A stretch of DNA of 64,000 bases from CAZWDO01 sp964632485 [NCBI: uncultured bacterium]. Its GTDB lineage: Bacteria > JAGOEH01. The number at the start of each line of letters is the position of its first letter. Positions within the stretch are counted from its first letter, which is position 1. A program made the position numbers and the translations under genes. The notes under the pieces are model-generated. The model saw only the letters and a list, made by a program, of their open reading frames with translations, was not told the origin of the DNA and did not search any database. Below are positions 44,968 to 52,742 of the stretch, in pieces. Location of the stretch: contig CAZWDO010000004.1 of NCBI GenBank assembly GCA_964632485.1, forward strand, positions 160,387 through 224,386. Direction: 5' to 3'.

Positions 44968-45471
44968 ATGATTTACGAACTGATAACACGATTTTTTGGC
45001 AGTGGGATCGCCTCTATCATCTATTTTCTTGCCATGGTAGCCCATTATGACACTCCGATTCTTGAAATCGAAACCCAGCTTCAATGCCCCGTCACGGATG
45101 AAATTGCGAGTATTGTCAAGAAGGATTTCACATTTCGTATCGAGTATTACGGTTCCGTTATTATTAATGATAAAAAAGCATTCAATACGAAAACAGTAAA
45201 CGAATTATCATACCGTGACGGGTGGGTTATAAATGGAGAAAGTGTTGCAGAAAATGAGATCCAGGAACGCATGGGCCGGGTTTCCCTCCAAATTTCATTG
45301 CCTGAACTGAAAGAAAATGATGAAATATTGGTTTTTATCAAAGGAACGATACTTCCCGATGATGAGTTTAAAAAATCAACAGGGCTGACTACTCGCATCC
45401 TTTGGAATTACTATATCCCCCGAATCAAGATGGTTTTCGTCTATCAGGCAGGGAGAATGGCGCCGAAATGA
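44968..45471 (+). CDS. small membrane-anchored or exported protein upstream of NtrY-like kinase
   Basis: 167 residues, family not recognised with certainty. A hydrophobic N-terminus (1-25) is followed by a beta-rich domain: LQCPVTDEIASIVKKDFTFRIEYYGSVII, then YRDGWVING, LQISLPELKENDEILVFIKGTIL and VFVYQAGRM. This recalls DUF4390 proteins, which in proteobacteria lie directly before an NtrY-type kinase, as here; the sequence match is weak and the analogy rests mainly on position. It overlaps the kinase start by ATGA. It may supply the kinase's periplasmic signal. Confidence 0.55.
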   Translation: MIYELITRFFGSGIASIIYFLAMVAHYDTPILEIETQLQCPVTDEIASIVKKDFTFRIEYYGSVIINDKKAFNTKTVNELSYRDGWVINGESVAENEIQERMGRVSLQISLPELKENDEILVFIKGTILPDDEFKKSTGLTTRILWNYYIPRIKMVFVYQAGRMAPK

Positions 45472-46523
45472 ATATTAAAAACCGGTTTTTATTTTTTTTC
45501 ACCCTATATCTATTGCTGATCATCATGCTCATTAGCGCGCTTGCCATCTACTTTATTGAGGGCACGTTCGCCTTGATAGGCCAAGCTTCCAATGCTGCTC
45601 TTGTATCGGCGATGTCGGGACGAATTCTTTTAAAAACCGGGTTAACTTTTTTATCATTAATTGTTCTAGTAATAGCCTCTTCAATTCCCATTGGCTTATG
45701 GCTGATGAAATTGATATCCCGTTCCTATTTGAAAATTTTTCAGGATTTGCATTTTATTGCCCGTGATAGGCTCAAGGTTGAAAGGCATCTTAGCCTGGAG
45801 GATACTGAACAGACTGTTTTAGAAAAATATCTGCGCTTGTTGATTCTTGATCAGGAAAAACTAAAGGATTACGAAATGATTAAATCCTGGAAGGATGGAG
45901 CGCGAATGTTAATGCATGAGCTAAAAAACCCATTGACTCCATTGCAACTTTCCATTGAAATGTTGGCTATTTCCCCTGATTTAACTCCGGCGCAAACTGA
46001 AAATATTCAGGTAGTTTTAAGTTCAGTCAAGGATATGGAAAACATTTTTTACTTCTTTAAAAAGTTTGTAAATATTGAGTTTAAACCTAAGGATATTATT
46101 CAGGTGGAGCCGGTTATGCGTGAAATTATTGCCCAACAGAGAGTGCGGGGGAATGAGTTCCCCATTCGGGGTGAATTTCCGGAAAAAAATGTATTGTCCC
46201 TTTGTGAGCCGACTCTTTTGAAGATGCTTTTTAATAATCTGATCAATAATGGCATGGAAGCCAATCCTGGCGGATTCTATCTGGAAATAAAAAAAATTGA
46301 TAATGGTTTTATTATCAGCTTTGTGACCCGTGACCGAAGAGTTGGGAACCCGGCCCAACTCTTCCGCCTTGGGTATTCGGATAAAGATGAAAAACGGGGT
46401 TTTGGTCTCTTTCTATGTAAAAAAATATCTGATTATTTGGATTTGAATCTGAATTTTGTTGAGGAAGAATACCAGCTTGCGTTTACAATTAAAATTAAGG
46501 AATATCTGAACGAAAGAGGTTAA
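45468..46523 (+). CDS. NtrY-like sensor histidine kinase with altered ATP-lid motif
   Basis: 351 residues from the ATG at 45468, which makes an ATGA overlap with the upstream stop; the longer frame to 45402 adds hydrophilic residues before the membrane span. Two membrane segments (about 8-30 and 60-82), a linker, HisKA with LMHELKNPLTPLQLS (His150, the NtrY H box) and HATPase with NLINNGMEANPGG and GFGLFLCKK. The DxGxG motif reads DRRVG (TRDRRVGNP), lacking the middle Gly, so ATP-lid movement may be slow; the conserved Asp is still there. Kinases of this class phosphorylate an NtrC-class regulator, which follows directly. Confidence 0.88.
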   Translation: MNIKNRFLFFFTLYLLLIIMLISALAIYFIEGTFALIGQASNAALVSAMSGRILLKTGLTFLSLIVLVIASSIPIGLWLMKLISRSYLKIFQDLHFIARDRLKVERHLSLEDTEQTVLEKYLRLLILDQEKLKDYEMIKSWKDGARMLMHELKNPLTPLQLSIEMLAISPDLTPAQTENIQVVLSSVKDMENIFYFFKKFVNIEFKPKDIIQVEPVMREIIAQQRVRGNEFPIRGEFPEKNVLSLCEPTLLKMLFNNLINNGMEANPGGFYLEIKKIDNGFIISFVTRDRRVGNPAQLFRLGYSDKDEKRGFGLFLCKKISDYLDLNLNFVEEEYQLAFTIKIKEYLNERG

Positions 46524-47861
46524 ATGGAATTAATTTATCTTGTGGATGATGATGAAAAAATTTTAGAAAACATTCAACGAATTTTAGCATCCCAGGGGTA
46601 TTCGATTGAAACCGCCAAAAATGCCTCAGAGTTTTATGCAAAAATTAAAGAAAAACCTCCCGCGGTCGCTATTTTAGATATTTTTTTGGGTTTTAATCAA
46701 CCTGATGGCGAAGAGTTGCTTAAAAATTTATCGGAAAATTATCCAAATACACAGTGTATTATCATATCCGGTGAAAGCGATATTCAAAAAACACTATCCT
46801 GTTTACGCAATGGAGCGCTTGATTTCCTGGAGAAACCCATATCATTAGCCCGATTGTTGACATCTGTTCGCAACGCATTAAATATTTTTAACAGTAAACA
46901 GTCTATCCAATCGCGATTTCAAATCCTGGGTGAAAGCGCAGCAATCCGGCAACTAATTCCATGTATCAAAAAACTGGCTTCCCTGGACGAAAGCGTGTTG
47001 ATCCTCGGAGAAAGCGGCACTGGAAAGGAATTGGTTGCTGAAAACCTTCACCTCTATTCCAGCCGTTATACTCGTTCACTCTACAGGATTAACTGTACTG
47101 CTTTGAGTCCAAATCTTATAGAGTCTGAATTGTTTGGGCATAAAAAAGGGAGTTTTACCGGAGCCACCAGCGATAAAACCGGTTATTTTAAAATTGCTGA
47201 TCATAGTACCTTGTTCATTGATGAGATCGGCGATTTTGATATTAATTTACAGAGTAAAATTTTGCGAGTACTTCAGGAGAAGAAAATCACACCGGTAGGC
47301 GATACAAAAGAGATCACAATGGATACTCGCCTTGTTTTCGCGACTCATGCAGATTTAGTGAAGTTGATTCGGGAAAAACGATTTCGGGAAGATCTCTACT
47401 ACCGTATCTCTACTTTTGTAATCCATTTGCCTCCATTACGAGAAAGACTGGAGGATATCGATATCCTGGCTTCGCATTTCCTGTCTGGGTTTATTAATGA
47501 TAATAAATTGGCGTATAAGGAATTTTCCATATCGGCCCTTGATAAGCTCAAAGAGTATCATTATCCGGGAAATATTCGGGAACTTGTTAAAATAGTAAAA
47601 AATGCCGCCTTTTTCAGTGAAAATGAAACCATTCAACCGGAAGATATTCATTTTAGTCACAATGAAACTGCTGAGGATATCTGGCAGTTGACAAAAAGAA
47701 TGTATTTTAAAGAAAGTAAATATTTATTTGAAAGAGAATTGATCTTGAAACGATTGGAACTATTTGATAATGATATTAATAAAACGGCGGAGAGTCTGGG
47801 TATGCTCAGGAATAATCTTTATCGCCTTTTCAACAGATATGACATCGACTGGCAAGAATGA
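46524..47861 (+). CDS. sigma54-dependent response regulator (NtrC/NtrX class)
   Basis: 445 residues. Receiver (1-120; acceptor Asp52 in AILDIFLG, which is a less common wording of the D-x-x-L-P/G loop), AAA+ domain with Walker A GESGTGKE (about 162-169), GSFTGA at 209-214 (the sigma54-contact loop, Ser for the usual Ala) and Walker B LFIDEIGDF, then a Fis-type helix-turn-helix (NKTAESLGMLRNNLYRLF) at the end. It should open sigma54 promoters when phosphorylated by the kinase gene that ends directly before it. Targets are not identifiable: I found no clear TGGCAC-N5-TTGC site in the window. Confidence 0.92.
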   Translation: MELIYLVDDDEKILENIQRILASQGYSIETAKNASEFYAKIKEKPPAVAILDIFLGFNQPDGEELLKNLSENYPNTQCIIISGESDIQKTLSCLRNGALDFLEKPISLARLLTSVRNALNIFNSKQSIQSRFQILGESAAIRQLIPCIKKLASLDESVLILGESGTGKELVAENLHLYSSRYTRSLYRINCTALSPNLIESELFGHKKGSFTGATSDKTGYFKIADHSTLFIDEIGDFDINLQSKILRVLQEKKITPVGDTKEITMDTRLVFATHADLVKLIREKRFREDLYYRISTFVIHLPPLRERLEDIDILASHFLSGFINDNKLAYKEFSISALDKLKEYHYPGNIRELVKIVKNAAFFSENETIQPEDIHFSHNETAEDIWQLTKRMYFKESKYLFERELILKRLELFDNDINKTAESLGMLRNNLYRLFNRYDIDWQE

Positions 47862-47983
47862 TCTGTTTGAATAATATCCATCGATTTTAACATGCCCTGG
47901 AATTATTAATTGGAAGGAATAAAAAAAATCGAAAATTTTAGCGGTTGTTTGATCTGCTAATCATCAGTGAAAGGAGTGCAAGC

Positions 47984-49366
47984 ATGTCCCAAATCATGAC
48001 ACGTAACCGAATTGGAAGGACGCCTCTGGTGCGGGCAGTTCAGCTTGAAAAGTTGACCGGTATTTCCGAAATTTATTTTAAACTGGAGGGGAACAATCCA
48101 TCCGGACACAGTGAAGATCGGCTGGCCTACTTGATTATCCGCGATGCATTGAGTAAAGGGAAAAATACGATTTGTATGGGAACATACGGTGTGATTGGAG
48201 GGTCGTTATCTGCGCTTGCCCCCATATTCAATATTAAGTGCAAATTTTATATCCCCAGCCAGGAACCAGTTTTAAGGAAGAAACAGTTTGAGAATGACTA
48301 TGTACAGATCATCCCTTTTGGACGGCATTATCAGGATTGTGTTGAAGAAAGCCGGCGAATAGCATTAGAAAACGATTGGTATAATGCGACGCCAGGCCAG
48401 GAGAATAATACGATAAATATGTGCGCTTTTTCATTTATGGCTGAAGAGCTGAAAGAGCAAATGAATGGGAGGGCAGAAATGGTTTTTTGTCAAACCAGTA
48501 ATGGATTTGCCATTTCAGGGCTTAACCTGGGATTTCGTGAACAGTGGATCCGGGATGAAATAGAAAAAATCCCACGGATAATAGCGGTAACCACTGCTCA
48601 TGGAAATGCCATTTATGAATCATTCCGTCGGAACATGAAGGATTTGGTGGTGTTGGATACGTCCCAAATCCATAAAACCCGCATCAATCAATATCTGGTT
48701 AATCCCCGCCCTCTGAACGGGCAGGATGCTTTGAATGCCCTTTATGATTCTGAAGGAGAAGCTATTAGTATTTCGGATCACGAATTATTGGAGTTCACGC
48801 AGAGTTACAAAAAAAGAGATCATGTAAAAATTAGCAGTTCAAATTTTTATCCAATTGCCGGTTTTATGAAATATGCGCGCAACGGGGGTCTGAAAAATGG
48901 AAAATATGTGATCATTCTGGATGATGGGCATATTGATATCGAGATTCGTTCCTTACATGAGAGTGATTTTCCCAAGCCCATGGACCATAAACAGGAAATG
49001 CTGGATCAATGGTTGGGGCAATACTCTGATCCTCAAATCGAAATTAGTGAGGCGCTTAAAAATACCTTGGATAAGGGGTTTGTTTTTGGCGCATATCTGG
49101 CCCAGGAACTCGTCGGCATTGCTGTGATTATTAATACCGGATTTGCGCATTTTGCTACTAATTACCATCTTGCTTATGTCGCCACTCGAAAAAATGTTAA
49201 AGGCCGAGGAATTGCGACACAATTATTCCACCGTATGATAGAGGAAACTGGTGGAAATTTATCGTTGCATGTTGATTTTGAAAACCATCGCGCCATTCGT
49301 CTTTATCAGAAAATGGGTTTCAAAAAGTGTTATGCGCGAATGATCCATCAAATAAAAGCCCATTAA
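47984..49366 (+). CDS. PLP-fold II protein lacking the PLP lysine, fused to GNAT acetyltransferase
   Basis: 460 residues from ATG 47984 (AAGGAG eight bases upstream). Residues about 1-320 have the threonine-synthase/cysteine-synthase fold: RNRIGRTPLVRA, then KLEGNNPSGHSEDRLA, MGTYGVIGGSL, and a closing strand SSSNFYPIAGFM. In active family members the lysine of the S-F-K-D-R segment holds PLP; here it is S-E-D-R, Lys replaced by Glu, and the usual T-S-G-N phosphate loop is changed to GTYGVIGG. So PLP catalysis of the normal kind is unlikely. Residues about 345-460 are a GNAT domain with VATRKNVKGRGIATQLF (the acetyl-CoA loop R/Q-x-x-G-x-G/A) and YQKMGF. It could acetylate a substrate held by the pseudo-enzyme domain; that is inference. 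Confidence 0.8.
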   Translation: MSQIMTRNRIGRTPLVRAVQLEKLTGISEIYFKLEGNNPSGHSEDRLAYLIIRDALSKGKNTICMGTYGVIGGSLSALAPIFNIKCKFYIPSQEPVLRKKQFENDYVQIIPFGRHYQDCVEESRRIALENDWYNATPGQENNTINMCAFSFMAEELKEQMNGRAEMVFCQTSNGFAISGLNLGFREQWIRDEIEKIPRIIAVTTAHGNAIYESFRRNMKDLVVLDTSQIHKTRINQYLVNPRPLNGQDALNALYDSEGEAISISDHELLEFTQSYKKRDHVKISSSNFYPIAGFMKYARNGGLKNGKYVIILDDGHIDIEIRSLHESDFPKPMDHKQEMLDQWLGQYSDPQIEISEALKNTLDKGFVFGAYLAQELVGIAVIINTGFAHFATNYHLAYVATRKNVKGRGIATQLFHRMIEETGGNLSLHVDFENHRAIRLYQKMGFKKCYARMIHQIKAH

Positions 49367-49797
49367 TCAATCCTTATACAGATAGGCTAATTTTTTTCGA
49401 ATGGATAAAATTACTGAATGAGCCCTTTGTAGAAAAATTATTCAAAATGGGTGGGTAAAAGGGATTCTGGCTGCGCCGCTTGTCTGAATTCGGGATTCTG
49501 TGTATAATATCAGGTGGTTATAATTAGAATTCTCTTCTTGATAGAAATTGCAAAATAAATAATTATTTATATAAGCAACTATTTGCCTTTCAGGCACATT
49601 ATGAAAATTAATTTTTTATTGTTTTTTAACTTATTGCACTGCAAATTGTTCAAGATCATGGTTTAAAAATATAAAAAAACATTTATTTTTGGTCTTGACT
49701 TTCGCGGATAATCGTTTTATTTTATGTTTCAAATTGAGAGAGCGCGAATGAAAAATAATGAAAATATTCGAAAAAATACTTTGCCGGGGAGGAATAG
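49367..49797. other. 431-base intergenic region before nrdD
   Basis: AT-rich. Holds the promoter at 49695-49723 and GGGGAGGAAT before the GTG start. A 13-base sequence ACAGATAGGCTAA at 49378-49390 recurs at 57832-57844, each followed by a T run; chance repetition of this length is expected in 64 kb. No ORF or RNA gene seen. Confidence 0.45.
49695..49723 (+). promoter_or_regulatory. promoter of the anaerobic ribonucleotide reductase operon
   Basis: TTGACT at 49695-49700, 17-base spacer, TATTTT at 49718-49723. Start near 49730, leaving about 68 bases to GTG 49798. No clear repressor site of the NrdR type is seen. Confidence 0.55.
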
Positions 49798-51837
49798 GTG
49801 CGCGTCGCAAAAGTAATCAAACGGGACGGCAGGTTTATGCCTTTTGATCAGGAGCGGATCGCTACGGCGATCTTTAAAGCCGCGAAAGCGGTGGGTGGCG
49901 AGGATCGAACGATGGCTGGTAAAATTGCCATGGAGGTGACCCGTATTGCTCAAACGACGTATGGCGATGTTGGCGCGGCTTCGGTTGAGCAAATTCAGGA
50001 CCTGGTAGAAAAAGTATTGATCGAGCGCGGTCATGCCAAAACTGCCAAGGCTTATATTTTGTATCGAAAGCAACGCTCAGATATCCGGGAAATTAAAGGG
50101 ACTTTTTCCGAAATGGAAAATCTGGTGGATGATTATCTGGGCGGTGAAGATTGGCGTATTCGCGAAAACAGTAACACTACTTTTTCTTTACAGGGCCTAA
50201 ATAATTATATTTCATCCTCTATCACGGCCACCTATTGGCTGAACAAAATTTATCCACCCGAAATTCGTCAAGCCCATGTCGAGGGCGATCTACACATTCA
50301 CGACCTGGGTTTGCTATCTGTATATTGCTGTGGTTGGGATTTGCGGGATCTTTTGCTCAAGGGATTCGGAGGGATTGAGGGGAAAGTAGAAAGTTCACCA
50401 CCTAAACATTTTCGTAGCGCTTTGGGCCAGATTGTCAACTTTTTTTATACCCTTCAGGGTGAAGCCGCAGGCGCCCAGGCATTCAGCAATTTTGACACAT
50501 TGCTCGCCCCCTTTTTAGCTTATGATAATCTGAATTATACAGAGGTTAAACAAGCGATTCAGGAGTTTATCTTCAATCTGAATGTGCCGACTCGGGTAGG
50601 ATTTCAAACCCCTTTTACAAATTTAACGTTCGATTTGTCTGTGCCGTCGATATTTAAAAATGAAGCGGCGATTCGGGGAGGAAAACCCACTGAAGATACT
50701 TATGGTTCATTTCAAAAAGAGATGGATATGATCAACCTTGCATTTATGGAAATAATGATGGAAGGTGACGCTTGTGGACGTATTTTTACTTTTCCGATTC
50801 CAACCTATAATTTGACCGGGGATTTTGACTGGGAGCGCCCGGTTGTCGTTAAGTTAATGCAGATGACGGGGAAATATGGGATTCCTTATTTTGCCAATTA
50901 TATCAATAGTGATATGAAGCCGGAAGACGCTCGCAGTATGTGTTGCCGCTTACGGTTAGATAACCGGATGCTGCGCAAGCGCGGCGGCGGGCTGTTTGGA
51001 GCGAATCCTCTGACGGGTTCCATCGGTGTTGTTACTATCAATCTACCGCGAATCGGGCATGTTTCCCGTGATGAAGCAGATTTTTTTCAACGGTTGGAGC
51101 GGGCTATGCAGTTAGCTCGCGAGTCACTTACGATTAAACGGAAAACCCTTGAAAAGCTGACTGATCACCAACTTTACCCCTACGCCCGTTTCTATTTATC
51201 CGCGATTAAGGAGCGTTTTGGAGAATATTGGAAAAATCATTTCAATACGATCGGTATCATTGGAATGAACGAAGCTTTATTGAACTTCATCGGAGTGGAT
51301 ATTGCCGATGAGGATGGTGTCGATTTAGCCCGGCGTATATTGGAGTATATGAACATGCAGTTGCGCCGCTATCAGGAAGAGGATAATATGCTTTATAACC
51401 TGGAAGCCACTCCCGCTGAAGGAACCAGCTATCGATTAGCAAAAAAGGATAAAGAGCTCTATCCGGCGATTATTACCAATGGTTCGGCCAAGCCCTACTA
51501 TACCAATTCCACGCAATTGCCCGTAAATACGCGATTACCGTTATTTGATGCGCTTCGCCATCAGGATCAATTGCAGACTCTTTATACAGGGGGAACAGTT
51601 TTCCATACATTTATCGGTGAGAGTATCGATGACCAGTCGGCTGTAAGGGAATTGGTCCAAAAAATTGCGCAAAATTATAAAATGCCCTATTTTACCATCA
51701 CCCCCACTTTTTCCGTTTGCCCTATCCATGGCTATATCAAGGGAGAACATTATAACTGCCCGCTCTGCGAAGCAGAGGAACGGCATAAAATTTTATCAGA
51801 AATCAATGATTTAAAAAAGAGTATGGAGGCAGTATGA
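49798..51837 (+). CDS. nrdD: anaerobic ribonucleoside-triphosphate reductase, large part, without glycyl-radical tail
   Basis: 679 residues from GTG 49798, with GGGGAGG close upstream. Residues 1-95 are an ATP-cone (allosteric domain); the rest is class III reductase: DLHIHDLGLLSVYCCGWDL, FGGIEGKVESS, FSNFDTLLAP, FTNLTFDLSVP, YGIPYFANYINSDM and SMCCRLRLD. Near the end CPIHGYIKGEHYNCPLC (three Cys and a His) is the Zn site. Normal NrdD then continues into the R-V-x-G-Y glycyl-radical motif; here the frame stops after about 20 residues (KKSMEAV) and that motif is on the next gene, joined by ATGA. It makes dNTPs in the absence of oxygen. Confidence 0.92.
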   Translation: MRVAKVIKRDGRFMPFDQERIATAIFKAAKAVGGEDRTMAGKIAMEVTRIAQTTYGDVGAASVEQIQDLVEKVLIERGHAKTAKAYILYRKQRSDIREIKGTFSEMENLVDDYLGGEDWRIRENSNTTFSLQGLNNYISSSITATYWLNKIYPPEIRQAHVEGDLHIHDLGLLSVYCCGWDLRDLLLKGFGGIEGKVESSPPKHFRSALGQIVNFFYTLQGEAAGAQAFSNFDTLLAPFLAYDNLNYTEVKQAIQEFIFNLNVPTRVGFQTPFTNLTFDLSVPSIFKNEAAIRGGKPTEDTYGSFQKEMDMINLAFMEIMMEGDACGRIFTFPIPTYNLTGDFDWERPVVVKLMQMTGKYGIPYFANYINSDMKPEDARSMCCRLRLDNRMLRKRGGGLFGANPLTGSIGVVTINLPRIGHVSRDEADFFQRLERAMQLARESLTIKRKTLEKLTDHQLYPYARFYLSAIKERFGEYWKNHFNTIGIIGMNEALLNFIGVDIADEDGVDLARRILEYMNMQLRRYQEEDNMLYNLEATPAEGTSYRLAKKDKELYPAIITNGSAKPYYTNSTQLPVNTRLPLFDALRHQDQLQTLYTGGTVFHTFIGESIDDQSAVRELVQKIAQNYKMPYFTITPTFSVCPIHGYIKGEHYNCPLCEAEERHKILSEINDLKKSMEAV

Positions 51838-52016
51838 CAAATGTTGAACAAAAACAGGAAAGAATCCGCCAACTTGAATTGCGTTTAAAGGAACTGAAAG
51901 GTTCGCATTGTGAAGTTTATAGCCGTATTGTAGGTTATCATCGCCCCCTCGATAACTGGAACGATGGTAAAAAAGAAGAGTTTAAAGCGCGTTTTAATTA
52001 CTTGAAAACTCTATGA
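51834..52016 (+). CDS. free-standing glycyl-radical domain of anaerobic ribonucleotide reductase
   Basis: 60 residues. Residues 1-24 are a charged helix. Then EVYSRIVGYHRPLDNWNDG matches the C-terminal glycyl-radical domain of class III reductases, with the radical-bearing Gly34 in RIVGYHR. Because this is the piece missing from the 679-residue gene before it, the reductase appears to be made as two polypeptides. The ATG overlaps the nrdD stop (ATGA), and its own stop overlaps the nrdG ATG the same way. A frameshift in one gene is a weaker alternative, since both chains end and begin sensibly and the overlap is a normal coupling signal. Compare GrcA, which supplies a spare radical domain for pyruvate formate lyase. 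Confidence 0.85.
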   Translation: MTNVEQKQERIRQLELRLKELKGSHCEVYSRIVGYHRPLDNWNDGKKEEFKARFNYLKTL

Positions 52017-52651
52017 TAGTTGCGGGGTATGAACCGGTCAGCCTGATCGACTATCCCGGCCATATTTCAAGCATTGCATTTCTCTACGGTTGCAATCTTC
52101 GTTGCCGTTACTGCCACAACCCACATCTGGTAGTTGGAAGCCTGCCTCCTGATCGCCGTGTGGATTTTATTGATTATCTGGCGCGAAGTGAGATTGAATA
52201 TGTAGTCATTACGGGGGGTGAGCCTCTCTATTCCAATCAAATTATAGATTTTATCAAAGAAATAAAAACAGAGTCGCCCCTTAAAATCAAATTGGATACC
52301 AATGGTTTTTTCCCTTTAGCGCTGGAACGGTTGTTGGAAAAGGAACTGATTGATTTTGTTTCTATGGATGTTAAGGCTTTCAACCAGGAGGATTTGCAAT
52401 TCATCACCCGCCGGCGGGTACAACTCGAAACGTTTTACCGTAGTTTGGCTTGCCTGACTGCTGCGCGGATCCCGTTTGAGTTGCGTTATACCCAATGGAA
52501 AATCTATTCGGCTCGTGAAATTAACCAATTCCGGAAAAGTGTGGGTGGGTACCCATTAAAATTTCAATCCCTTCGTGAAAATTGCCCTCTTTTGGATAAG
52601 CGTTTTAAACCACTATTTGCTGATCAGGGAAACCCAATTAATCAGGTATAG
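52013..52651 (+). CDS. nrdG: anaerobic ribonucleotide reductase activating protein, radical SAM
   Basis: 212 residues. N-terminus GYEPVSLIDYPG then GCNLRCRYCHNPHL with the CxxxCxxC cluster ligands Cys27, Cys31 and Cys34, followed by VITGGEPLYS and a conserved DTNGFFP. These are the marks of the NrdG/PflA class of radical SAM activases, which use a [4Fe-4S] cluster and SAM to take a hydrogen from the Gly of the partner. Its partner is the 60-residue glycyl-radical protein just upstream; the ATGA overlap implies coupling. It is at the upper size range for NrdG. Ends the operon, facing a convergent radical SAM gene. Confidence 0.93.
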   Translation: MIVAGYEPVSLIDYPGHISSIAFLYGCNLRCRYCHNPHLVVGSLPPDRRVDFIDYLARSEIEYVVITGGEPLYSNQIIDFIKEIKTESPLKIKLDTNGFFPLALERLLEKELIDFVSMDVKAFNQEDLQFITRRRVQLETFYRSLACLTAARIPFELRYTQWKIYSAREINQFRKSVGGYPLKFQSLRENCPLLDKRFKPLFADQGNPINQV

Positions 52652-52742
52652 TTCTGGTTTCGGAATCCGCCAATGGGCCCCTGGTTACTTTGCAGCTACT
52701 CAGAAATGGATAGCAAACAGATCGCTGAGTCTGGTTTATATA

